A stretch of DNA of 48,913 nt, taken from NCBI GenBank assembly GCA_024690885.1, contig JAILOI010000009.1, forward strand, positions 1 to 48,913, written 5' to 3'. A program made the translations under genes and the position numbers. Origin of the DNA: Lachnospiraceae bacterium (lineage in GTDB: Bacteria; Bacillota; Clostridia; Lachnospirales; Lachnospiraceae). The notes under the pieces are model-generated. The model worked only from the letters and a program-made list of their open reading frames with translations, searched no databases and was not told the origin of the DNA. Of the stretch, positions 18,528 to 27,636 are shown one piece after another (within the stretch, counting starts at the first letter, position 1; each line of letters opens with the position of its first letter).

Positions 18528-19982
18528 ATGAATGTTTTGAATAAACTCAAACCCAAATTGCAGAGCTTTCGATTCCACATTGCACTGTTAATTCTGTGCA
18601 TGGGAATCATTCCAAGCTTTGTGATTGCACATCTTTTTATATATTATTTTGAACAGCGGTCCCTAAGCAGTGAGGAACTTGCAATTTCCTCCCAGGCACA
18701 GCTGTTAAGCAATCAGATTGTTACCAGCGGTTATCTGCAGGACAATAGCGTGGAGAGCGTTAATACCCAGTTGAAAGCCTTAGGTAATATATATTCCGGC
18801 CGTATCATGGTCATTGACTCCAAGATGAAAGTGGTGAAGGACACGTACAACATGTACGATGGCCGTACCATTGTTTGGCAGAATGTAATCGAAAGCGCTT
18901 CCGGAGCATTTCGGTCTTATTATGATGCACAAAATCACTGTGTGATTGTCACGGTGCCCATCACCGATCCTACGGATACTTCTGTAATTGCCGGTGTGTT
19001 GCTGGTGAATAAAACCACCGGTTCCCTGGAACAGAATATGGAATACTATCGGTCCATCGGTGTGATTATTGGACTGATTTCTGTGATTTTATCTACGATT
19101 TTGGCGCTGGCCTTTTCCAGACGGTATGTCACACCGATTCGGAAGATGGCACAATCCATTGAGCATATGAATCAGGGGCTTACCCATCAGGAACTGGAGG
19201 TTTCCGGTTATACGGAACTTCAGAAGGTGGCGGAGCAGTTCAACGCTTATGCAGACAGTATGTACAAGGTGGATGAATCCCGCCAGGAATTTGTATCCAA
19301 CGTGTCTCACGAATTGAAGACTCCGTTGACCTCCATGAAGGTATTGGCGGATTCTATCAATTCCATGGGAGATGGTGTTCCGGTGGAACTGTATCAGGAA
19401 TTTATGAATGATATTACCAACGAAATTGACCGTGAGACTTCCATCATCAACGATCTGTTGTCCCTGGTACGTATGGATAAATCCGGAGCAAACCTGAATA
19501 TTGCCCCGGTGAATTTAAATGAGTTGATTGAGCTGATTCTCAAGCGCTTAAAGCCGATTGCCGAGAAGCAGGAGGTGGAACTGGTGATGGAAAGTTTCCG
19601 GCCGGTGACGGTGGAAATAGACGAGGTGAAGTTCTCCTTGGCCATCAGTAATTTGATTGAGAATGGTATCAAATACAACAATCCGGGTGGCTTCGTCCAT
19701 GTATCCTTGAATGCGGATCATCGGTATTGCTATATTCGTGTGGAGGACTCCGGTATGGGTATTCCGCAGGAATCCCTGGACTTTATTTTTGATCGTTTCT
19801 ATCGCGTGGATAAGTCCCACTCCAGAGAAATCGGAGGAACGGGTCTTGGCCTTGCGATTACGAAGAACGCCATCAACATGCACCATGGTGAAATCAAGGT
19901 TAGCAGTGTGGTGGGCGAGGGTACGACCTTTGATGTGCGCGTACCGCTTAATTACATCAAACCGGAGGAGAACCCGTCATGA
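18528..19982 (+). CDS. Sensor histidine kinase (TM-HAMP-HisKA-HATPase)
   Basis: FVSNVSHELKTPLTSMKVLADS H-box, NLIENGIKYN N-box, GTGLGLAI G-box; start moved to ATG at 18528. Confidence 0.94.
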   Translation: MNVLNKLKPKLQSFRFHIALLILCMGIIPSFVIAHLFIYYFEQRSLSSEELAISSQAQLLSNQIVTSGYLQDNSVESVNTQLKALGNIYSGRIMVIDSKMKVVKDTYNMYDGRTIVWQNVIESASGAFRSYYDAQNHCVIVTVPITDPTDTSVIAGVLLVNKTTGSLEQNMEYYRSIGVIIGLISVILSTILALAFSRRYVTPIRKMAQSIEHMNQGLTHQELEVSGYTELQKVAEQFNAYADSMYKVDESRQEFVSNVSHELKTPLTSMKVLADSINSMGDGVPVELYQEFMNDITNEIDRETSIINDLLSLVRMDKSGANLNIAPVNLNELIELILKRLKPIAEKQEVELVMESFRPVTVEIDEVKFSLAISNLIENGIKYNNPGGFVHVSLNADHRYCYIRVEDSGMGIPQESLDFIFDRFYRVDKSHSREIGGTGLGLAITKNAINMHHGEIKVSSVVGEGTTFDVRVPLNYIKPEENPS

Positions 19983-20905
19983 GGAAGCAACATCGATGGA
20001 TTGCCATCATCCTAAGTCTTGTGGTATCTGTGGGGCTTCTGCTATGTGCCTGCAAAAACAAGGAGACAGAAGAACAGGGATTTACCATCTATTATTTGAA
20101 CAAGAATGCAACCGCATTGTATCCGGTATCTACCAGTTTTCGAACCACTGATGTGAATGGACAGATCGGAGAGATTATCTCCAACATGACATCCAAGAAA
20201 CAGGAAGTGGAATATACCAATCCCATTCCGGACAATGTCACCATCCGAAGTTATGCCCTGGTGGATGGATCCCTGGAAATCCATTTTTCCAGAGATTATG
20301 AGACCTTGACCAATACCAGAGAAGCACTGCTGCGTGCTGCTGTGGTGAAAACCTTCTGTGGGTTGGAAGATGTGAAGGAAGTGATTTTCTATGTGGTGGA
20401 CGATCCACTGCATGATGAGACCGGCAATGTGATTTCTGCCATGACAGCCAATTCCTTTGTGGACGATTTTGCCAGAGAGCAGGAAGCGGTTGTGACCAAG
20501 CAGATGACTTTCTACTATCCCAGTGCGGATGGAGACACCCTCGTAGAGGAGACCCGCTTGGTGCATTACAATACCAACATTTCCCTGCCGATGATGTTAT
20601 TGCGTTATCTTTCCTACGCTCCGGAGACCAAAGGCTCTCAGGCAGCCTTTGCTTCCCGTAACATGGTTTTAAATGCCACGGTCAGTGATGGTATCTGCTA
20701 TGTGGATTTGGATGCTTCGATTCTAAGCCAGGAGAGCAATATCACCCAGGAAGCGTTGGTTTATTCCATCGTGAATACCTTGACCACCCAGGATTCCATT
20801 ACCAAGGTCAAGATTACGGTGCTTAGCACCACCAGTGCCATTGAAGTGGACAACAACCAGTTGGATGGCACTTATGAACCGAATTTGTCCCTGATTGAGG
20901 ACTAG
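19979..20905 (+). CDS. GerMN domain-containing lipoprotein
   Basis: Lipobox LLCAC; two repeated GerMN-like segments (…YYLNKNATALYPV…; …FYYPSADGDTLVEETRLVHYN…). Confidence 0.8.
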   Translation: MRKQHRWIAIILSLVVSVGLLLCACKNKETEEQGFTIYYLNKNATALYPVSTSFRTTDVNGQIGEIISNMTSKKQEVEYTNPIPDNVTIRSYALVDGSLEIHFSRDYETLTNTREALLRAAVVKTFCGLEDVKEVIFYVVDDPLHDETGNVISAMTANSFVDDFAREQEAVVTKQMTFYYPSADGDTLVEETRLVHYNTNISLPMMLLRYLSYAPETKGSQAAFASRNMVLNATVSDGICYVDLDASILSQESNITQEALVYSIVNTLTTQDSITKVKITVLSTTSAIEVDNNQLDGTYEPNLSLIED

Positions 20906-20916
20906 AAAGAGGTGTA

Positions 20917-23403
20917 TTGTTGAACAGACGATATCTTGCGCAAGGCGCAGTATGGTTTCTGTTTGGCATCTTGTTTGTATTACAACGGAATTTGATTTTT
21001 GCCCTATTGGGCGTTCTCGGTGGCGGCTGGTTGATCTACCATCACAGCCGTCACTATCTGAAAACATCCCATCGCTATCTACATGGCGTTTTTCTACTTC
21101 TTTTATTTGCCATGGGTGTCTTTCGTGGTCTTGTTGCAAACTCTTGCATCACAATTTCCAACCAAATAATGGAACAACATACAAACATCTGCTTTACGGG
21201 AACAATCGTAAAGAAAGAACAGAAACAGGACCAATGGCGTTATACCATAGACCCATTGGAATTCTCCGAGGAACAACCCCTGCCGGAGGATTGGGAGGGT
21301 CTTATTGTTGTGCAATCCAGCACGGATATGGGACGATTGGATACAACGGTTCTGGTGGAAGGCAGTATTCGTCCATTCCGGCGGCCGGAGAATGATGGCG
21401 GTTTTGATGAGGCCAATTACAATCAATCCATGGGCGTGATGGCCGTGGTAAAAGCAACCGACCTACAGGAAATCAAAGCACCCAAGATTTTATTGCGTGA
21501 GGGATTGTTCCAATTAAGACGACGGATGGCGCAGGTATATGACGTGTATCTTCCGGGAGAGGAAAGCGGTATCTTGGCGGCCATGACCCTCGGAGAAAAA
21601 GGGGACTTATTGCCGGAGGCCAAGGACTTGTTTCAGGAGACGGGCATCAGCCATATCCTTGCTATCTCCGGGCTGCACATCTCCATGGTGGGCATGCTTC
21701 TGTTTCGACTCCTGCGAAAAAGGTGGGCACCACTGCCGGCCGCAACGGTGACGGTGGTGGTGGTAATCCTCTATGGGATGTTGACGGGGAGTAGCATTTC
21801 GACCAACCGCGCGGTGGGCATGTTTGTGATTTTGATGATTGCTACGGTTTTCGGATGCAGCTATGATTTGCTATCGGCGTTGTCGGTGATGGCCATCCTC
21901 TTGTTGTGGCAAAATCCCCTGGCCTATCGTCAGGTGGGCTTCGTCTTCTCCTTTGGAGCGATTCTTGGGGTGGCATTGGTGGCCAATCCGTTGAGTCAGA
22001 CTTATGAAATGTTGTGTGATTACCGCTGGCGCACCCACCATCGCATGGACCATGGAAAACAGTTTCATAAGAATGCCAAGGAGGTGGTGGTATCTGCCTT
22101 GATTGGTGGTATAGGAATTCAGCTGGCCAGCTTACCCCTATGTGCCTATTTCTTCTATGGATTTCCCATCTATGTGGTGGGAGTGAATCTGCTGGTGTTA
22201 CCGGTACTGGGGATTGTGATTTCCCTGGGATTATTGGGCGGTTTGCTTGGGGGAATCTGCGGGGCAATCTGGGGATTACATCCTGCCCTAAACATCTTTT
22301 TCTATCCCTGTCATTTGATTCTGTACTTCTATGAGGCTGTCAGCGGATGGAGTCTGGATCTGCCCATGGCACAGATGATTGTGGGGCGACCGACGTGGTG
22401 GCAGATGCTCCTTTACTATGGTCTGTTACTTGGTGTGGTGTGGGGCTGTTATACCTGGACGAAGAAACAATTGGATGGGCGCTGGGAGCGGGCACGTCAC
22501 GGCAACCGGCGGATGGCAACCAACCGGGTGCGATGTTTTGTGGTTGCGTTGGGGGTGATGGTGCTTCCGTTGGTGGGACTTCTGTATCATCCGACCCGTG
22601 GCTTTGAAGTGGATATGTTATCGGTGGGCCAGGGAGACGGCATCTACATTTCTTCTCCGGAAGGGGTGGACTTTTTTCTGGACGGCGGATCGACGTCGAA
22701 GCAACAGGTGGGAGAGTATGTGATTGCACCCTTCCTGAAATACCATGGAGTAGCAAAGATTTCTTACTGGTTTGTCAGTCATACGGATGAAGATCATTAC
22801 AGCGGATTACTGGAAGTTTTGGCCAGCGAAATTCGAATCGAGCATGTTGTAATTCCAACAACAATGGAGCACAATGAAGGATATGAACAGATTGCGTTGG
22901 CATGTCAGGCGGCAGGCACCAAGCTTCTGCACATCCAAGAGGGACAGATCGTCGGAACCGGGAGGATGCGCATAGAGTGTTTCTATCCGACAGATCCCGC
23001 GCCTTATACGGGAACCAACGAAAATTCCATGTGCTTGCTTGTGACCACGGAGGACTTCTGTGGGATTTTTACCGGAGATTTAGGAGAGGAGCAGGAGGCA
23101 TGGATTCTGCGAAACCATCTGTTGCCGCGCTTACAGGGACGCAAGGTGGATTGCTTGAAAGCGGCCCATCATGGTTCGAATGGGTCCAATAGCGAGGCAT
23201 GGTTAGATGCCATTCATCCGGAGTTTGTTATGATTTCCGCCGGCAAGAATAATTCCTATGGGCATCCCGGAGACGCCTTTCTTGGACGATTGAAGGAACG
23301 GGAGATTCCATGGGCACTGACGGCGACCTCCGGTCAAATACAATTACGTAAAGAACACAAGCATCCCTTACAGGTGCGCTGTCCATGGAACATGGATCCT
23401 TAA
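20917..23403 (+). CDS. comEC: DNA internalization-related competence protein ComEC/Rec2
   Basis: Competence domain (HILAISGLHISMVGMLLFRLLRK) plus C-terminal metallo-beta-lactamase domain (DMLSVGQGDGIYI…HTDEDHYSG…AAHHGSNGS); TTG start. Confidence 0.93.
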   Translation: MLNRRYLAQGAVWFLFGILFVLQRNLIFALLGVLGGGWLIYHHSRHYLKTSHRYLHGVFLLLLFAMGVFRGLVANSCITISNQIMEQHTNICFTGTIVKKEQKQDQWRYTIDPLEFSEEQPLPEDWEGLIVVQSSTDMGRLDTTVLVEGSIRPFRRPENDGGFDEANYNQSMGVMAVVKATDLQEIKAPKILLREGLFQLRRRMAQVYDVYLPGEESGILAAMTLGEKGDLLPEAKDLFQETGISHILAISGLHISMVGMLLFRLLRKRWAPLPAATVTVVVVILYGMLTGSSISTNRAVGMFVILMIATVFGCSYDLLSALSVMAILLLWQNPLAYRQVGFVFSFGAILGVALVANPLSQTYEMLCDYRWRTHHRMDHGKQFHKNAKEVVVSALIGGIGIQLASLPLCAYFFYGFPIYVVGVNLLVLPVLGIVISLGLLGGLLGGICGAIWGLHPALNIFFYPCHLILYFYEAVSGWSLDLPMAQMIVGRPTWWQMLLYYGLLLGVVWGCYTWTKKQLDGRWERARHGNRRMATNRVRCFVVALGVMVLPLVGLLYHPTRGFEVDMLSVGQGDGIYISSPEGVDFFLDGGSTSKQQVGEYVIAPFLKYHGVAKISYWFVSHTDEDHYSGLLEVLASEIRIEHVVIPTTMEHNEGYEQIALACQAAGTKLLHIQEGQIVGTGRMRIECFYPTDPAPYTGTNENSMCLLVTTEDFCGIFTGDLGEEQEAWILRNHLLPRLQGRKVDCLKAAHHGSNGSNSEAWLDAIHPEFVMISAGKNNSYGHPGDAFLGRLKEREIPWALTATSGQIQLRKEHKHPLQVRCPWNMDP

Positions 23404-23433
23404 GACGCAGGGGAGCAAGGGAAGGAGCATTAT

Positions 23434-24138
23434 ATGGAACCAAAAATCGAAGGAAGATGTGGTAGTTTCTATGGAGTTGGCGTGGGCCCGGGAGATCCGG
23501 AACTGCTAACCTTAAAGGCATTGCGTATTTTAAATCAATGTACGGTCATTGCCCATCCCGGCAAAACCCATGATTCCGGGGTGGCCCTGGGATGTGTGCG
23601 TCCTCTGTTGGCGGACTTTTATAAGAAACAGATCCTCTCTTTGGAGGTGCCCATGACCAAGGATGTCGCCATCCTGCAGGCAGCCTATGAAGCCCATGTG
23701 GAGGAGATTGTGTCCCATCTGGAAGCAGGGGAGGATGTGGCCTTCTTAAATCTGGGGGACCCTACCATCTACGGAAGCTATATGCAGTTGCATCAGTTGG
23801 TAAAAGCCCAGGGATTTGAAGCTCATATCATTCCGGGAATTCCTTCCTTCTGTGGGGCAGCGGCGGAATTGGAAGAAGCGTTATGCCGGCGGCGGGAACA
23901 GCTGCATATCATTCCGGCGTCCTATGATATGAACAAGGCATTGGAGTTATCCGGGACGAAAGTCTTTCTGAAGTCTGCATCCTCTTATGGTGCACTACGT
24001 GAATTGCTACAATCCTATGATGGCCGTGTGGCGGTGGTTTGCAATGCCACCATGGATTGTCAGGAAATCTATTGGGGAGTGGAGGAAATGCCACAGGACG
24101 TGGGATATCTGACATTAGTTTTTGTATACGATAAATAA
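23434..24138 (+). CDS. Precorrin-2 / cobalt-factor II C20-methyltransferase-like protein
   Basis: YGVGVGPGDPELLTLKALRIL; DPTIYGSYMQL; EAHIIPGIPSFCGAAAEL (CobI/CbiL-like). Confidence 0.85.
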   Translation: MEPKIEGRCGSFYGVGVGPGDPELLTLKALRILNQCTVIAHPGKTHDSGVALGCVRPLLADFYKKQILSLEVPMTKDVAILQAAYEAHVEEIVSHLEAGEDVAFLNLGDPTIYGSYMQLHQLVKAQGFEAHIIPGIPSFCGAAAELEEALCRRREQLHIIPASYDMNKALELSGTKVFLKSASSYGALRELLQSYDGRVAVVCNATMDCQEIYWGVEEMPQDVGYLTLVFVYDK

Positions 24139-24165
24139 TGGGCAAATTTGTGGAATTGTTGTGAA

Positions 24166-24184
24166 AAAGGGGGGACATCCCTTT
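24166..24184 (+). terminator. Possible weak terminator after the cobI-like gene
   Basis: AAAGGG-GGGACAT-CCCTTT inverted repeat. Confidence 0.3.
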
Positions 24185-24216
24185 ATTACGGTGTGAAAAA
24201 GTGATAAAATAATTCC

Positions 24217-24462
24217 ATGAAAGTGCTGGTAAGGGAAGTCTTGGGGGTTCATTATCTGGTGCCAATCGGCGAGGAACATCCGGGACAAAAACCGATGGAA
24301 TTGAATGAAACTGCATATGAGATTTATCAGCTTTTATCGCGGGGGAAGACGGTAGAAGAAGTCAGTGCTTGCTTAGCCGAACAATACCGGGTTTCGCCTT
24401 CGCAGGTACAAGAAGATGTGATGTCTTGTTATAACGAGTTTTGTTCCAGGGGCATAATATAA
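24217..24462 (+). CDS. PqqD-like small protein
   Basis: 81 aa; MELNETAYEIYQLLSRGKTVEEVSACLAEQYRVSPSQVQEDVMSCYNEF matches the PqqD winged-helix pattern. Confidence 0.75.
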   Translation: MKVLVREVLGVHYLVPIGEEHPGQKPMELNETAYEIYQLLSRGKTVEEVSACLAEQYRVSPSQVQEDVMSCYNEFCSRGII

Positions 24463-24478
24463 TTAATTGGAGTAGGGT

Positions 24479-26665
24479 ATGGACATTGTTTTGACAGGAT
24501 CGTACAACTATGTGATGAAGGCTTTGATCCTGAAGCTGAACAAAGAGGGGCATCGTATCTTTGTGATTTCCGGTAGCCGGTTTTCTCAAAAAAAATATCC
24601 CAAAGTTTTTGAACAATATGATTTCGTCTATGAGAGCAGTAGCATGCGTGAGATTTTTGATAGTATTCACCCGGATGCTGTTGTTTTTTTGGGTGCCTAT
24701 GATGACACCTTTAACTGGAAGAAGCAGGACCTAGAACAGGTGCGCTATAACACGGGACTGACCAATATTTTGCAGGCAGCCACGGCGCTACAGAAGCATG
24801 TGCGGTTTATCTATCTGTCCTATCAGGACGTCTTCTCCGGACATTCACCAAGCGATATTTTAGAACATGATAAGTTCTCTGCCGTAGGCTTCCAGGGAAT
24901 GGCGGTACGACAGGGAGAATTGATCTGCGGTAATTTCCAGAAGACCAACCAGTTTGATTCGCTGGTTCTTCGTATGGATCATCTCTATGGCATGCCGCTT
25001 TCCGACAAGGATTTGATGGAGCCCTTTGCCACCATGGTGCGGGAAGGCTTACATGGCAATACCATTCATGCCAATCGGAACAACATCTATTCCATGCTGC
25101 ATATTTCCGATGCGGTGGAATACATTCACAAGGTATTGACGACGGAAGAGTTGAAGTACCATGTTTACAATCTCTCCAGCGGAGAGGCAATGTCAGAATA
25201 TGAGATGGCAGAGTTGGTTGCTTCCGGTATGGGTGGCGGCACCTCCGTAGAGGATCGCAGCGTGGGAAATATGTATCGCCTGGTATTATCCAAGGAGCGG
25301 TTTTCCGATGAGTTTTCCAGCCGGGTATATAATCATGCCAAGGATTGTATCCCGAAGATTGCGGCAGAGATTGCTTCCCAGGAGCAGAAGTTTTTCTTCT
25401 TCGGCGGAGACAAGGTGAGTATCTGGAAACGCATCTGGGACAAGATTGCCTTGGTGCTGAAAATCGTATTGCCGTACTTAGAAACAGCAGCACTGTTTAT
25501 TCCGTTTTTCATGCTGAATAACCGTGCAACCAACAGTGAGTATTTTTCCAATTTGGATTTTTATTTGTTATACGTGTTGACCATGTCCATCATCCATGGA
25601 CAGCAGCAGGCGCTGATTGCAGCATTATTAGCGACGGCCGGCTATCTGTTCCGACAGCAGTATGACCGTTCCGGATTTGATGTATTGTTGGATTACAACA
25701 CCTATGTCTGGATTGCCCAGCTGTTTATCTTAGGACTGGTGGTGGGCCATATGAAAGACCGTCTGCGGAATGTGCGGGAAGAGGACTTGCATGAGATTGA
25801 TTTCTTGAATACCCAGATTTCGGATATTACGGACATTAATGCCACCAACGTTCACATCAAAAACATTATGGAAGAGCAGATTGTCAATCAGAATGACAGC
25901 TTCGGCAAGGTATATGAAATTACCTCCTCCCTGGATCAGTATGAACCGGAGGAAGTCCTCTTCTATGCCGGTGATGTATTAAAACAGTTGATTCACAGTG
26001 AGGATATCGCCATCTACAACGTGGCCAATTCCGATTATGCCCGTCTGTTTGTTTCTACCTCCAAGAAGGCCAGAAGCATGGGAAATTCCATAGAGTATCC
26101 AAAACTGGGAGCACTCTATGACGCGATTTCCAAGGACCAGATTTATATTAACCACGATATGAATCCGGATTATCCGCTGATGGCAGATGCCATCTATTCC
26201 GGTGACCACATTGAGCTGATCATTATGATTTGGGGTATTCCATGGGATCGTATGAACTTGGCCCAGGCCAACATGATTCGTGTGGCCGGCTATCTGATTC
26301 AGAATGCGGTGCTACGTGCAAACCGCTATATGGAGGCTTTGCAGGAGGACCGTTACATCAAGGGTACCAATGTATTGGGCCGGGATGCGTTCCTGATTTT
26401 GATGGGGGCATTCTTACATGCCCGTTCCAAGGACTTGACGGAATGTTGCGTCTTGCATGTACTTCCGGTGGAAGGGGAAGACAAAAACCTTGTGGCCACC
26501 ACCATTGAGAAGCAGCTTCGAAATACGGACTACATCGGATACGGACCGGAGGATGAGTTGTTTGTCCTTCTGTCGAATACCAACGAAGACAATGTCAGCT
26601 TTGTTATGAATCGTATCAAAGCAGCCGGCTATGAGACGGAAATCTGGAAGGAAATGAACGTATGA
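24479..26665 (+). CDS. pelD: PelD-like protein: N-terminal SDR/epimerase-like domain, TM region, GAF-like domain, degenerate GGDEF with RxxD motif
   Basis: SDR-like N-terminus (MDIVLTGSY…NILQAA…), TM segments at about 340-440 aa, C-terminal LRNTDYIGYGPEDELFVLL; followed by PelE/F/G-type genes. Confidence 0.75.
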   Translation: MDIVLTGSYNYVMKALILKLNKEGHRIFVISGSRFSQKKYPKVFEQYDFVYESSSMREIFDSIHPDAVVFLGAYDDTFNWKKQDLEQVRYNTGLTNILQAATALQKHVRFIYLSYQDVFSGHSPSDILEHDKFSAVGFQGMAVRQGELICGNFQKTNQFDSLVLRMDHLYGMPLSDKDLMEPFATMVREGLHGNTIHANRNNIYSMLHISDAVEYIHKVLTTEELKYHVYNLSSGEAMSEYEMAELVASGMGGGTSVEDRSVGNMYRLVLSKERFSDEFSSRVYNHAKDCIPKIAAEIASQEQKFFFFGGDKVSIWKRIWDKIALVLKIVLPYLETAALFIPFFMLNNRATNSEYFSNLDFYLLYVLTMSIIHGQQQALIAALLATAGYLFRQQYDRSGFDVLLDYNTYVWIAQLFILGLVVGHMKDRLRNVREEDLHEIDFLNTQISDITDINATNVHIKNIMEEQIVNQNDSFGKVYEITSSLDQYEPEEVLFYAGDVLKQLIHSEDIAIYNVANSDYARLFVSTSKKARSMGNSIEYPKLGALYDAISKDQIYINHDMNPDYPLMADAIYSGDHIELIIMIWGIPWDRMNLAQANMIRVAGYLIQNAVLRANRYMEALQEDRYIKGTNVLGRDAFLILMGAFLHARSKDLTECCVLHVLPVEGEDKNLVATTIEKQLRNTDYIGYGPEDELFVLLSNTNEDNVSFVMNRIKAAGYETEIWKEMNV

Positions 26666-27603
26666 TGGAACAACACTTAGGGATTGTAATTATCTTGTGG
26701 ACCATCAATGCACTCGTTGCCCTTGCCTATCTGCTCATCACCCTCTATCGCGACAAGCGAAGCGAGGCGAAGGAGGGGGTACATGATCGGCGCAAGACCT
26801 GGATTTTATTTATCATGATGCTTCTGTGTGTGGGCGTAGGCCCCCTGTTTTTGGGCATTGCCTGGTTGCTTCGCCATACCATCTTTCACAATCCGGTGGA
26901 TTTGGAGGATGCAGTATTCTCCAAGGATCGTGTGGATTCACGACATCCGGCAGATACGGAGCGGGAACGGAATATGGCGCCCATGGAAGAAGCCTTGGCA
27001 GTCAGTGACAAAAGCAGTTTACGTACCCTGATGATGAACGTCTTAAAAGGTGACGTTAGTGGATACTTAAGTTCCATTTCCAAGGCATTGAATTCTTCGG
27101 ACAGTGAGACCGCCCATTATGCAGCAACGGTGCTACGTGATGAGTTGAACAACTTTCGAACCAATGTGGCAACCATGGTGAATCGGATGGAAGAGGAATC
27201 CGGGGATGAGATGGTCTTAGACGGGCAGCAGCTGTTGGCCTATATGAATGAATACCTGATGCAGAATATCTTCACCTCCATGGAGCAGTTATCTTATGTC
27301 AATACCATGGAAGCGGTGGCACAACGGATGTATGACTATGAGGCGAACGCCCTGCATGCCGTACATTTTGAATATCTATGTCTGCGCCTATTGGATACAG
27401 ACAAGATGGAGGAGTGTTGCCTATGGTGCAATCGCGGGATGGAAGTATACCCGGAGGAATTAACCAGTTATACCTGCCTCCTTCGGTATTATTTTAAACA
27501 GGGAGATCGGGATGCTTTTATGGCAACCTTGGAATCCTTGAAAAAGTCCAATATCATCATCAACAATGAGGTGTTGGAACTGATACGAATGTTTTCAAAC
27601 TAA
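26662..27603 (+). CDS. PelE-like membrane protein (two TM segments plus helical/TPR-like region)
   Basis: Topology and position between PelD-like and downstream Pel genes. Confidence 0.6.
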   Translation: MMEQHLGIVIILWTINALVALAYLLITLYRDKRSEAKEGVHDRRKTWILFIMMLLCVGVGPLFLGIAWLLRHTIFHNPVDLEDAVFSKDRVDSRHPADTERERNMAPMEEALAVSDKSSLRTLMMNVLKGDVSGYLSSISKALNSSDSETAHYAATVLRDELNNFRTNVATMVNRMEEESGDEMVLDGQQLLAYMNEYLMQNIFTSMEQLSYVNTMEAVAQRMYDYEANALHAVHFEYLCLRLLDTDKMEECCLWCNRGMEVYPEELTSYTCLLRYYFKQGDRDAFMATLESLKKSNIIINNEVLELIRMFSN

Positions 27604-27636
27604 TACGAAAAGAATGTAAGAGAGGAGGATGTGCAT

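Noticed and set aside
24139-24216. c-di-GMP (GEMM) riboswitch upstream of the Pel-type run
   Set aside because: The leader is too short and lacks GEMM core sequences; I saw none elsewhere in the window by eye
24217-24462. PQQ or sactipeptide-type biosynthesis based on the PqqD-like gene
   Set aside because: No radical-SAM protein with CxxxCxxC and no short Cys-rich precursor in the window
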